IMG/VR virus record: IMGVR_UViG_3300035698_008720
Location: 1-33,008 of that record
Length of the DNA: 33,008 bases
DNA from: a virus
Direction: 5' to 3' (one strand)
Positions 13,764 through 21,317 of this stretch are shown here, in pieces; within the stretch, counting starts at the first letter, position 1; each line of letters starts with the position of its first letter. The notes beneath the pieces were generated by a model. That model ran no database searches and had not been told where the DNA came from. It was given only the letters and a program-made list of their open reading frames with translations. A program made the translations under genes and the position numbers.

Positions 13764-15230
13764 TTAAACAGATACTAAATCATATCTATCTGAATTTACA
13801 ACACTTAACATAGTTTCTAAAGGGGTAGGTTTTCTTTTAATATCAACATTTAAAATGTTCTTTAAAATGCCGGTATTAAAACCAGACACTAACCCAACAC
13901 CGTGTTCGTTATCTTCAACTGGAACATTATCAATTTCTGCTCTTACATTCCAAAAAATAATTTGAGGCAATGTATATCCAGCTCTTTTATATTTTTCTCT
14001 AATCATATTCACAGCGGTATCATTAATCTTACATCTATCAAATTGCATATCTGATATAATTAATAGCACTGTTGGCATATATTTTTCTTCTATATTATAC
14101 TCAACAGATTTATCTAAAAGTAATTCAAATGATCTTTCAATATTTGTTGTTCTACCCCATTTTGCACATCTTAATTGATATGCTCTTTCAGCAAATGATC
14201 CTTTTAAAAATTCAATAGTTGGATTATCAGAAAATGTCATAAAAGCATCTTTAAAAACACTTTCATTTCTTTCACTAATATAAATACCAAGAGAAATAGC
14301 AACTTCTATTGGTAAACCATTGAGCCATGTCATAGATGGTGATACGTCAACTATAGGTAAAATTCTATGTTTTGAACCTTCCATATAATTTGGTAAAGAT
14401 TTCCATTGAGCCTCAATTGCATCATTTTCAATAATTTTAAATGTATTCATATCAGCTCTACCACTTTTAGTAAGAGCGTGGTATAACATATGTGGATAAA
14501 TTGCCTTTGAATTTATTTTGGATTTACCACTCTTTACATCATCAATATACATTTTAAATCTATTCTCATCATTACGATAAAATGAAGTTCTATATTTATT
14601 CATTGCAACTGATGGAACAGTTTTATAATCAATCTCTCCAAATTTCTTATCACACATTTTTTGTTCTATTGTATTTGATAATCCAACAATTAATTTTCTA
14701 TATGCCTTAGGAGATAATTTCAAAAAATTACGAATTTTATTAAATTCATAACCTTTTCTTTTTGACCATTTTGCTAATAATCCAATTTTATTTAAATCAC
14801 CATATAATACATCTTTTATATAATTAAGAATTCCTATATCTGATTCATTATTACATGATGTATCCGTTAATAAACGACTTAAATCATCCCATCTACCATA
14901 TTCTGGTATCAATTTTAAATTTTTTATCAATATATTGTTATAATTTTCAAAAAGAAAATCTGAACAAACTCTAAAAAAATCTCTCTCTCCAGCTCCTCTT
15001 CTAACATCTCTTGTCCAAAATAATAATTTCATTGCAATTAATGGATTTTCAACAAATGCTTTTTGAAATAGATTTTGTTTTTTTTCTTTTGACCAGTGTC
15101 TTGAAGCACCAGCCATAAAAAACATATCAACACACGCATCTAATGATGTTGAATTTGTTACCATTCCTTTTTCTGTTAATTTGTCCTTTGTTCTAAGAAC
15201 ATTAATTAATTCTGATTCTGATCTTGCCAT
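13764..15230 (-). CDS. Ro60/TROVE-like RNA-binding protein with VWA domain (DUF2828-type)
   Basis: 488 aa. The N-terminal two thirds form a helical-repeat region with signatures LLFWTRDVRRGAGERDFFR, YGRWDDLSRLL, LLAKWSKR and MLYHALTKSGRADMNTFK. A von Willebrand A domain follows, with a MIDAS-like DVSPSM, then MTFSDNP, GRTTNIERSFELLL and LLIISDMQFD. This order is that of Ro60/TROVE proteins and the related DUF2828 family, which occur in phages, giant viruses and plants. Ro60-type rings bind misfolded RNAs and Y RNAs and can present RNA to nucleases. ATG chosen at 15230, preceded by AAAGGAG. A hairpin-rich, gene-free region lies directly upstream. Confidence 0.8.
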   Translation of the reverse strand: MARSESELINVLRTKDKLTEKGMVTNSTSLDACVDMFFMAGASRHWSKEKKQNLFQKAFVENPLIAMKLLFWTRDVRRGAGERDFFRVCSDFLFENYNNILIKNLKLIPEYGRWDDLSRLLTDTSCNNESDIGILNYIKDVLYGDLNKIGLLAKWSKRKGYEFNKIRNFLKLSPKAYRKLIVGLSNTIEQKMCDKKFGEIDYKTVPSVAMNKYRTSFYRNDENRFKMYIDDVKSGKSKINSKAIYPHMLYHALTKSGRADMNTFKIIENDAIEAQWKSLPNYMEGSKHRILPIVDVSPSMTWLNGLPIEVAISLGIYISERNESVFKDAFMTFSDNPTIEFLKGSFAERAYQLRCAKWGRTTNIERSFELLLDKSVEYNIEEKYMPTVLLIISDMQFDRCKINDTAVNMIREKYKRAGYTLPQIIFWNVRAEIDNVPVEDNEHGVGLVSGFNTGILKNILNVDIKRKPTPLETMLSVVNSDRYDLVSV

Positions 15231-15255
15231 TTTTACTCCTTTTTTTTAGAATACA

Positions 15256-15280
15256 TTAAATTAAATTAAATTAAATTAAA
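15256..15280. repeat. Five tandem TTAAA repeats
   Basis: A perfect pentanucleotide microsatellite in the leader upstream of the Ro60-like gene. Copy-number slippage could change leader length; no other function is visible. Confidence 0.85.
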
Positions 15281-15300
15281 TTAATTTGTGTTTTGATATT

Positions 15301-15470
15301 AATATTCTTCCTTTATTTTTTTTATGGAGTGGTAGGATTAAAAAACCACTCAGGATACAAAAAGTTTCTTAAAACTTTATAAAAATCACATACTAATTTT
15401 TTTTTATTTAGGAAAATTTTTAGTATGACTAAAAACCTACTCACAATCTATGTGTTTTTTTATTTGCTGT
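15301..15470. ncRNA. Hairpin-rich intergenic region, possible small RNA or structured leader
   Basis: About 290 nt between the Ro60-like gene and the next upstream gene contain no frame. They hold several inverted repeats: GAGTGGT/ACCACTC at 15327-15351, AAAGTTT/AAACTTT at 15361-15378, CATACTAA/TTAGTATG at 15389-15427 and TTTTTAGT/ACTAAAAA at 15417-15435. The last two are mutually exclusive. In bacteria, Y RNAs are typically encoded next to the Ro60 homologue, so a Y-RNA-like transcript is worth testing. No tRNA-like Y-RNA module is recognised. Confidence 0.35.
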
Positions 15471-15521
15471 ATATATCCCTTAAATAGTTCATTTATATAT
15501 TCTCTTTTTTTTATAAAGTTT

Positions 15522-15905
15522 TTATTTATTTTTTTTTAATTCTTGAAAAGATTCAACCAAATATTTATAAATACTGTATGATTTAGCAGCTTCAAGTTTT
15601 CTTTTACTATGTTCACTTTTATGATATTTTTTTAATAGCTTATCAACACGAAGAAATCTAACCATATCGGGTGATACTAATTCTAATTCTATTGCTTTTT
15701 GTTTAGCTGTATCATTATCCTCTGCTACAACATATCCAACTATATCATAATCTCTCCCAGTTGCAACACAATAAATATGTTTCTTGATTGATCCATCAAC
15801 CCAATTATCTTCATCAAAAGGCTGCACATCTTCTAAAATATTTTCAATTTTACCATTTTTATCAACTTTAAAATTAGTAAATTTTATTAGATTATTTGAT
15901 TCCAT
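15522..15905 (-). CDS. Hypothetical protein, 127 aa
   Basis: It begins MESNNLIKFTNFKVDKNGK. A central segment (HIYCVATGRDYDIVGYVVAEDNDTAKQKAIELELV) looks like a small alpha/beta domain of the type found in many short phage proteins, followed by a basic helical tail. No catalytic motif is seen. It lies upstream of the structured region and the Ro60-like gene on the same strand; the 290-nt gap makes co-transcription uncertain. Confidence 0.6.
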   Translation of the reverse strand: MESNNLIKFTNFKVDKNGKIENILEDVQPFDEDNWVDGSIKKHIYCVATGRDYDIVGYVVAEDNDTAKQKAIELELVSPDMVRFLRVDKLLKKYHKSEHSKRKLEAAKSYSIYKYLVESFQELKKNK

Positions 15906-16057
15906 TTTATTTTTATTTTTATATAGTAATAAATTAAAAATATTATTTTTCCAAACTTAATAAAAAATTTTGAATAAATGTACATTAAAACACAATTTTA
16001 AATAAAAAACTTTTAACTCTTATCACATATATATAATATAATAATAAAAAATCACAA

Positions 16058-16744
16058 ATGAATTACAAGAACTTATTTTACTTTGATATTGAAACAGTAA
16101 GTAGATATAAAAATATATCTGAACTAGAAAAAAACGATAAACGAGGATATGAATTATTTTTGAAAAAAATAAAAAGAAAAAGTATTAGATTTCAAGAATG
16201 GAATGATGATAAGGATACTATATATAAAAATAAATCATCATTAATACCAGAATATGGAAAAATTGTCTGTGTATCAATGGCATATTACAAAAACGATGAA
16301 TTAAAAATAAAATCAGTATATAATGACGATGAACAAGAAATCGTTATTGAAGTTAATAATATATTTAATAACATTAGCAAAAATACTACTTTTGGTTTAT
16401 GTGGATATTATATAAAAGGTTTTGATATACCATGGTTAAATAAAAAAATGATGAAATATGAATTAAAAATACCATCTATACTTAAAACATTTAACATAAA
16501 ACCATGGAATATGAATGTATATGATTTATCCGAAATATGGAAATCAAACGGAACATTAGAACATTCATCATTTGATGAAATGTTGTTTGAACTAAATGTT
16601 GATAGCCCTAAAGAAAATATGAGTGGAGAAGATTGTAGTTCTGTTTATTGGGGTGATAATGATTTAGAGAAAATTAAAATTTATTGCGAAAATGATGTTA
16701 TAGCATGTGTAAATGCTGCTGAAAAATTAAATTGTTCTATTTGA
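16058..16744 (+). CDS. DEDDy 3'-5' exonuclease, stand-alone proofreading type
   Basis: 228 aa. Exo I motif FYFDIET gives D10 and E12. Exo II lies in CGYYIKGFDIPWLNKK, with Asp in FDIPWL. Exo III YCENDVIA at 209-216 has the Tyr-x3-Asp of DEDDy enzymes. This fits the family B polymerase-like exonuclease domain (PF10108 type) found without a polymerase in bacteria and phages. Likely functions are DNA proofreading in trans, end trimming or RNA processing. It ends overlapping the convergent gene by 18 nt. Confidence 0.8.
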   Translation: MNYKNLFYFDIETVSRYKNISELEKNDKRGYELFLKKIKRKSIRFQEWNDDKDTIYKNKSSLIPEYGKIVCVSMAYYKNDELKIKSVYNDDEQEIVIEVNNIFNNISKNTTFGLCGYYIKGFDIPWLNKKMMKYELKIPSILKTFNIKPWNMNVYDLSEIWKSNGTLEHSSFDEMLFELNVDSPKENMSGEDCSSVYWGDNDLEKIKIYCENDVIACVNAAEKLNCSI

Positions 16745-17137
16745 TCTTTTTGCTATATATTTTACATGGCGACGTCCATCGTTTTTAATCCTATCTAAAA
16801 TCAATTTTCGATTTATAGGTTTATGTGCCCATTCCTTTTTAGTTTTATCCCAATGATTCTTTTTTTGTTTTATTTCTTGGACCTCTTTATCATATTCAAT
16901 TTTAGTTTTAATATAATAAACTATTTTATAAAGTGTTGTAATATTACAATCCATTAATCGGTATATCGAATATCTATATTTACTTTGATTGTTATTTCTA
17001 TCTATGATAAATTCAATACCACCGGGGTTATCTTGAAACCCAATAATTTTACCATCATCAATATCTAAATCAATATCATCATCAATTTCATTAATTATTG
17101 TAGATATGTAATTCGTAATCCTCTTTTTTATTTCCAT
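16727..17137 (-). CDS. Hypothetical protein, 136 aa
   Basis: It begins MEIKKRITNYISTIINE and has an acidic segment IDDDIDLDIDDGKIIGF. A beta-like GGIEFIIDRNNNQSKYRYSIYRL follows, then a long basic helix to the C-terminus (KKNHWDKTKKEWAHKPINRK). No known domain is recognised. The basic tail suggests nucleic-acid contact. Confidence 0.6.
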   Translation of the reverse strand: MEIKKRITNYISTIINEIDDDIDLDIDDGKIIGFQDNPGGIEFIIDRNNNQSKYRYSIYRLMDCNITTLYKIVYYIKTKIEYDKEVQEIKQKKNHWDKTKKEWAHKPINRKLILDRIKNDGRRHVKYIAKRSNRTI

Positions 17138-17276
17138 AACACTTTTTCGTAAATTTAATCAATATTATTTTATTATCAAAAACAAATTAAACAATTATTT
17201 TTTGAATGAATATATTACAAATTTTTTTATATCAATAATTTTGTTTATATTGTATCAAATTAAAATAAATTAATAT

Positions 17277-17471
17277 ATGGAAAAAAAATCTAAACAAAAC
17301 CCACCATTACCACCACCATTTCCATTAGATAGGATATTAAGAGAGGGTGTAACTTATTACTGTAAAAATTGTAATAGCACAACTAGACGTGGATTTTTTA
17401 AATTATCGGGTAAAAGATATTGTGATAATGATGAGTGTTCAAATAGTTATAACAAGATTCATAACCAATAA
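17277..17471 (+). CDS. Small zinc-finger protein, 64 aa
   Basis: The N-terminus is Pro-rich (NPPLPPPFPLDRIL). It is followed by CKNC, then CDNDEC 22 residues later, together a likely single treble-clef/ribbon zinc site. Such short zinc proteins are common in phages; the target is unknown. It lies 54 nt upstream of the phosphatase gene on the same strand. Confidence 0.65.
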   Translation: MEKKSKQNPPLPPPFPLDRILREGVTYYCKNCNSTTRRGFFKLSGKRYCDNDECSNSYNKIHNQ

Positions 17472-17500
17472 AACAATTTTTTTATTAAAAAAATTATGTT

Positions 17501-17508
17501 TATTTTTG
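17501..17508 (+). promoter_or_regulatory. Possible Bacteroidota -7 box TATTTTTG
   Basis: Matches TAnnTTTG and lies 17 nt before the ATG of the phosphatase gene. No clear -33 element is seen. Confidence 0.35.
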
Positions 17509-17525
17509 TAAAAAATTAAAATAAA

Positions 17526-18275
17526 ATGAAAACATTAACTATAGGAGACATTCATGGTGAATCTAATTGGATAGACATTGAAGATATAAACCAATTAATT
17601 AACGAAAATAATATAAAACCTATATATGATAAATACATATTTTTAGGTGATTATGTTGATGCTTTTCATAAGACAAATGTAAGGATTTTAAAAAATTTGT
17701 TAAAAATTATTAAATTTAAAAAGAAATATCCAGAAAATATTATATTACTTTGGGGAAATCATGATATTCAATACTTATTAGATTATAATAAATATGGATG
17801 TACTGGATATAGACCAACAATGCAATATGATTTACATGATATATTTAAAGAAAACAATTCATTATTTCAATTTTCATTTCAAATAGATGATACTATTTGG
17901 ACTCATGCTGGTATAAGTAATTGGTGGTATGAAAATAAATACATACCTTATTTTAATTCAGAAGAAAATAAAAAATTTAATATATTAGACGAAGACAATA
18001 CATTATCTAAAAATTTAAATAATTTATTTTTTCATGAATCAAATATTCTATTTAATGTAGGAAAATCAAGAGGGGGGTGGAATAAAACAGGTGGTCCTTT
18101 ATGGTGTGATAAAAATGAATTAATAACTGATCCTTTAAATCATTTTAATCAAATAGTTGGTCATACTACTATAGAAAATATTAAAATATATAAAAACAAA
18201 TATGATAATAATCTAGAATTAGTATTCTGTGATTGTCTTCAAAATACTACAAACTGTTATATTAAAGAATTTTAA
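17526..18275 (+). CDS. Metallophosphatase, PP1/PP2A-like (diadenosine-tetraphosphatase family)
   Basis: 249 aa with the full calcineurin-like motif set: GDIHG at 7-11, GDYVD at 41-45, GNHD at 77-80, a later His in WTHAGIS and IVGHT near the C-terminus. The GDYVD variant and overall length fit the bacteriophage-lambda-type protein phosphatase / ApaH-related group. It can act on phosphoproteins or dinucleoside polyphosphates; the sequence does not decide which. Candidate targets are host signalling nucleotides or proteins during infection. Confidence 0.85.
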   Translation: MKTLTIGDIHGESNWIDIEDINQLINENNIKPIYDKYIFLGDYVDAFHKTNVRILKNLLKIIKFKKKYPENIILLWGNHDIQYLLDYNKYGCTGYRPTMQYDLHDIFKENNSLFQFSFQIDDTIWTHAGISNWWYENKYIPYFNSEENKKFNILDEDNTLSKNLNNLFFHESNILFNVGKSRGGWNKTGGPLWCDKNELITDPLNHFNQIVGHTTIENIKIYKNKYDNNLELVFCDCLQNTTNCYIKEF

Positions 18276-18277
18276 AT

Positions 18278-18391
18278 ATGAAAAAAATTGAAATATTTAT
18301 AAAAAGACTTGATAAAATTGGTATAAAAATATCAATTCTTAATAACTTTCCAACATTTGAATTTTTTTGTTTATCTTTGCATAATTATTAA
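18278..18391 (+). pseudogene. Truncated ORF ending inside a promoter repeat
   Basis: A 37-codon frame (start MKKIEIFIKRLDKIGIKIS) follows the phosphatase gene by 2 nt. Its last dozen codons are read through a copy of the Bacteroidota promoter repeat, so the natural 3' part has probably been replaced by recombination at that repeat. Protein origin unknown. Confidence 0.35.
18353..18386 (+). promoter_or_regulatory. Duplicated Bacteroidota promoter, copy 1
   Basis: About 34 nt (acatttgaattttttt to tatctttgcataat) recur at 19258-19291 with one mismatch. It includes the -7 box TATCTTTG at 18372-18379. No intact gene follows; downstream lies degraded bacterial-type DNA. Confidence 0.6.
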
Positions 18392-18419
18392 TTAAAAAAT
18401 TATTTATTGAATATGAGAA

Positions 18420-18773
18420 TTATTCTATTTCTCCATCAAAAGGAAGTATTTTAAGAAGCCTGGATCCTGATTCCATACCATTTGTTTATGGAAAAGAATA
18501 CGGCCAAAATCAAATATCATTATTATTGTTAGTAATTTGATTAAACTGATAATTTATAACCAGATCATTAAAATCGTAATCGCCTGTACCTGGCCAAAGA
18601 TCTTCGAAAGCCAAAGTACCAAATTCAACAATACAGGATAATGATTATCAAAAGAATCATCTCCATCAGAATCAACTCCTACATAATCAATTATTGGAAT
18701 ATCAAGAATTGGTGCACAAAAGTTTTTTCTGCCTTTTCATTTTCTCCGGCTAAATAATTGTGCTAGTGCCAAA
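18420..18773 (-). pseudogene. Degraded bacterial gene fragment (LruC / DUF4842-type domain)
   Basis: On the minus strand one frame reads FGTLAFEDLWPGTGDYDFND then LVINYQFNQITNNNNDI and stops at 18510. This is very close to the hallmark AFEDLWP-x-GDYDFNDLV of LruC-domain (DUF4842) surface proteins of Bacteroidota. Upstream, one base out of frame, IDYVGVDSDGDDSFDNHYP fits the acidic stretch that normally precedes that motif. Further upstream HNYLAGENEKAEKTF is open in another frame. Several frameshifts and lack of a start show it is non-functional. Composition is clearly less AT-rich than the phage genes. The 18420-18510 stretch carries no interpretable frame. Confidence 0.65.
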
Positions 18774-19142
18774 TTATGATTGCACATATCGGGTCTTTTC
18801 AGCCGTCATTACCACTTCTTTTTCTTTTACATTACTATAACCTATGGATTTTCCGTGATTATTTAAGAAGTATTCTAACGCTCTCTGATTACCTTGTTTT
18901 ATATTATTCTGTAATTGTTCCTCTGCTTCATCAACTTTTAATTCTCTTATAGATTGCAGTTTTTCATCAACCTCAGTTTTATATTCCATATCATCCCTTT
19001 TCCAATTATAGAAAATTGTCGGTTGAATTTTTAGAATCTTTAAACTTTTATAAATTTGTCCATTCGTTTTTTCTAAACATTCTACCAATTCTTTTTTCAA
19101 TCGTTTTTCAACTCTAATTCCATATTTCTTATTTCTACCCAT
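18774..19142 (-). CDS. HTH protein resembling phage terminase small subunits
   Basis: 122 aa from the ATG at 19142. A longer frame to 19220 adds 26 residues read through a typical AT-rich leader and is not favoured. Residues 12-50 form a helix-turn-helix (KRLKKELVECLEKTNGQIYK, then SLKILKIQPTIFYNWKRDD). The helical segment EAEEQLQNNIKQGNQRALEYFL and a C-terminal NHGKSIGYSNVKEKEVVM follow, the layout of TerS-like/phBC6A51-type proteins that recognise DNA for packaging. No large subunit is nearby. It borders the LruC fragment, so it may derive from a host prophage rather than be this phage's own terminase. Confidence 0.6.
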   Translation of the reverse strand: MGRNKKYGIRVEKRLKKELVECLEKTNGQIYKSLKILKIQPTIFYNWKRDDMEYKTEVDEKLQSIRELKVDEAEEQLQNNIKQGNQRALEYFLNNHGKSIGYSNVKEKEVVMTAEKTRYVQS

Positions 19143-19254
19143 TACTTTATTTTTATTTATTATTACTCTCTTTAATATATATAATAAAGTTGATTTTTTA
19201 TGTTTATTTAACTTTTTCAATTATTTTACAATAATAAATTCTTTTCAAATTTAC

Positions 19255-19291
19255 TTGACATTTGAATTTTTTTGTCTATCTTTGCATAATA
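19255..19291 (+). promoter_or_regulatory. Canonical Bacteroidota promoter (copy 2)
   Basis: TTG at 19255-19257, 19-nt spacer, TATCTTTG at 19277-19284: an exact match to the -33/-7 arrangement of the primary Bacteroidota sigma factor. It lies about 40 nt before the ATG at 19324. Confidence 0.8.
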
Positions 19292-19323
19292 AAAAATCAA
19301 TAAATAAATTAAAAAATTAAACC

Positions 19324-19863
19324 ATGAAAAAATTAATTATAATTATCGCGATAACATTTATCAGTATGATAACATTCGCACAAAACCAAAACAAAATTCC
19401 CGAATTTAAAATCTCAAAATATGATTCTCTAAAAAAAATTGAAATGGCTCCAATATGGAAGGAAGAGGCTAAAAAATGGAAGGTACAAAAAAGTAAATAT
19501 TACAAAGTGCCACTTCCTCCTGGTGTATCACAAAAAGAATATGATTTACGAGATTCTATAAGAAAAGATGAGATATTCTATAATATAAATGTAAATGGAT
19601 GGATGATATCATCGTTAGCATTAGTAGATATTGGATATATTAATATTATTATAATAAATGAAACAGAATCAGATGTTAGTGTATATGTAGATTGTGGAGA
19701 AACATATATAAATGGTTATTTAGTTACATGGGGGAAGAAGAAATTATTCAATAATAGAATTGATGTATTTAATTTTATGTATAGAAATGGATATAAATAT
19801 GTTGAAATAATTGATAATGAATATGATTCAAAAAATATTAATATGTATCTATTTAGAATATAA
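19324..19863 (+). CDS. Secreted protein with signal peptide, 179 aa
   Basis: The N-terminus MKKLIIIIAITFISMITFAQ is a classical Sec signal peptide with the FAQ end typical of Flavobacteriia. The mature part has a Lys/Pro-rich region (KVQKSKYYKVPLPPGVSQKE) and a beta-rich C-terminus with hydrophobic strands. No enzyme motif is seen. With its own host-type promoter and terminator, and next to an LruC fragment, it looks like a bacterial gene carried by the phage, perhaps a morphon expressed in the host. Function unknown. Confidence 0.75.
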   Translation: MKKLIIIIAITFISMITFAQNQNKIPEFKISKYDSLKKIEMAPIWKEEAKKWKVQKSKYYKVPLPPGVSQKEYDLRDSIRKDEIFYNINVNGWMISSLALVDIGYINIIIINETESDVSVYVDCGETYINGYLVTWGKKKLFNNRIDVFNFMYRNGYKYVEIIDNEYDSKNINMYLFRI

Positions 19864-19870
19864 GAAACAT

Positions 19871-19903
19871 AATTCCCATTATATAATAATGGGAATTTTT
19901 ATT
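19871..19903 (+). terminator. Strong intrinsic terminator
   Basis: A 12-bp stem (AATTCCCATTAT/ATAATGGGAATT) with a 3-nt loop, followed by a T-rich tract. It ends the secreted-protein unit. Confidence 0.9.
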
Positions 19904-20015
19904 TTTTATTTTTAATTTAAGAGTATCTAATATCATTTCAAAGGGTTTTATATAAGATATACAATAAGATAAGATAGTGTCTTATATCTAATTTATATCC
20001 ACTATACGATAGTCC

Positions 20016-20360
20016 TTATTCTTTAAAGAAATTAAAAAATTCGTTCATGCAAATATACAATTTTTTAACCCAAAAAACATGTCTCCTCCAATTCTTAATA
20101 GTGGCTATTATATCCTTACCAAAGATTTCAGCGACATCAGCATCCTTATAATAATTTAATTTATCCTTTGTATCATTCATATTCAATAGATATTCATTAA
20201 ACGATTTAAAAATCATACTTGAATTCATTTTCAATTTGTCTCTTATATCCTTTATATCGTCTTTATTTTTACCTTCAATAAAGATATAATCACTTATCGC
20301 TTTTTTCATTTCCGATTCACTTGGTTTAAATTTTAATAAAATATCTATTAACTCATACAT
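20016..20360 (-). CDS. Hypothetical helical protein, 114 aa
   Basis: Helical, charged protein beginning MYELIDILLKFKPSESEMKK and ending FWVKKLYICMNEFFNFFKE, with a central KNKDDIKDIRDKLKMNSSM. The hydrophobic/aromatic tail could contact a membrane or a partner. No family is recognised. It lies alone between two terminators. Confidence 0.55.
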   Translation of the reverse strand: MYELIDILLKFKPSESEMKKAISDYIFIEGKNKDDIKDIRDKLKMNSSMIFKSFNEYLLNMNDTKDKLNYYKDADVAEIFGKDIIATIKNWRRHVFWVKKLYICMNEFFNFFKE

Positions 20361-20709
20361 AAGATTTCAATACATTCTTTTTTATAGGGGTTTAAAACTT
20401 CCTATCTTAGTAATATATATAATTTACCTTAAAATTTACTATTTTTCCAATAAATTCATTTATAGATAATTATGAACATATTTTCATATATCCCTTTGAT
20501 TAATAAGATATTAAAGAAATATAAAAATAATTAACATTTTTTCAAAAGCATAAAAAAAAGAGCCTTAAATTTCTTTAAGACTCTTTTAAGGGTATAAAAA
20601 TCTTAAAAAATTCCTTTTATATAAGTTTTATATAAGTTATTTTTCATCACGTTTAGTATAATTACCCTTGTTTTTGTTTTTTAAGTTCTTGATTACCAAC
20701 ATCATTTTA
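20361..20709. other. Gene-poor stretch with terminator and a short ORF
   Basis: About 350 nt. It holds a terminator hairpin at 20552-20588 and, on the minus strand, a 22-codon frame (20637-20705; tail KNKNKGNYTKRDEK) just after the PurN stop, which may be a gene remnant. Nothing else is recognised. Confidence 0.5.
20552..20588. terminator. Bidirectional terminator hairpin
   Basis: AAAAGAG/CTCTTTT continues through a C-A mismatch into CTTAAA/TTTAAG with loop TTTC; A-rich before and T-rich after on both strands. It probably ends the GT9-PurN transcript on the minus strand. Confidence 0.75.
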
Positions 20710-21309
20710 CTAATACAATTCATCTAAATTATTACACAATGAGTATATAGTTACGGGATACCATTTATATTCTAAAAAATGTATTTTATTAGCAAGTGAT
20801 TCAGGGGTATCTGACATACTTATTCGTTGTCTTATTCGAATTATTATATCACCATCATCATAACCCCCATTCACATAATGAATTGATATACCAGAATATT
20901 TTTCATTATTATCTATTACTTTCATATGAACATTCATACCATACATACCCTTACCTCCATATTTTGGTAATAACGATGGGTGAATGTTTATAATTCTTTT
21001 TTTATAATAATCTACTATTTGTTTGGGTATTAATTTCAAATACCCACATAATGATATAAAATCTATTTTTTCTTTTTTCAATTTATTAAAAATTTTACCA
21101 TTTTTCATATCATCTTCATTAAAAACAAAATATGGTATTCTTAACCCAATACACCTTTTTATTACATAGGCATTTTTATTATTAATAAATACCATTTTTA
21201 TTATCATTGAATCTTTTCGATTTGTATTTAATTTTCTACTATCAATATACTTATGTATATTCTCAACAATAGAACCATTTCCGGACGAAAAAAGTGCTAA
21301 ATTTATCAT
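20710..21309 (-). CDS. purN: Phosphoribosylglycinamide formyltransferase-like protein (PurN)
   Basis: 199 aa with PurN landmarks: N-terminal LALFSSGNGSIVENI phosphate loop, catalytic NIHPSLLPKYGGKGMYG with N108 and H110, and SGISIHYVNGGYDDGDII with D154. These correspond to N106, H108 and D144 of the E. coli enzyme. It transfers a formyl group from 10-formyl-THF to GAR, step three of purine synthesis. All catalytic residues are present and length is normal. The GT9-like gene ends 8 nt upstream in the same unit, so purine supply or, less likely, sugar formylation are both conceivable. Confidence 0.85.
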   Translation of the reverse strand: MINLALFSSGNGSIVENIHKYIDSRKLNTNRKDSMIIKMVFINNKNAYVIKRCIGLRIPYFVFNEDDMKNGKIFNKLKKEKIDFISLCGYLKLIPKQIVDYYKKRIINIHPSLLPKYGGKGMYGMNVHMKVIDNNEKYSGISIHYVNGGYDDGDIIIRIRQRISMSDTPESLANKIHFLEYKWYPVTIYSLCNNLDELY

Positions 21310-21317
21310 GTATTTTT

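Noticed and set aside
19143-19220. ATG start at 19220 for the HTH protein
   Set aside because: The extra 26 codons are AT-rich leader-like sequence; the ATG at 19142 gives the usual domain start.
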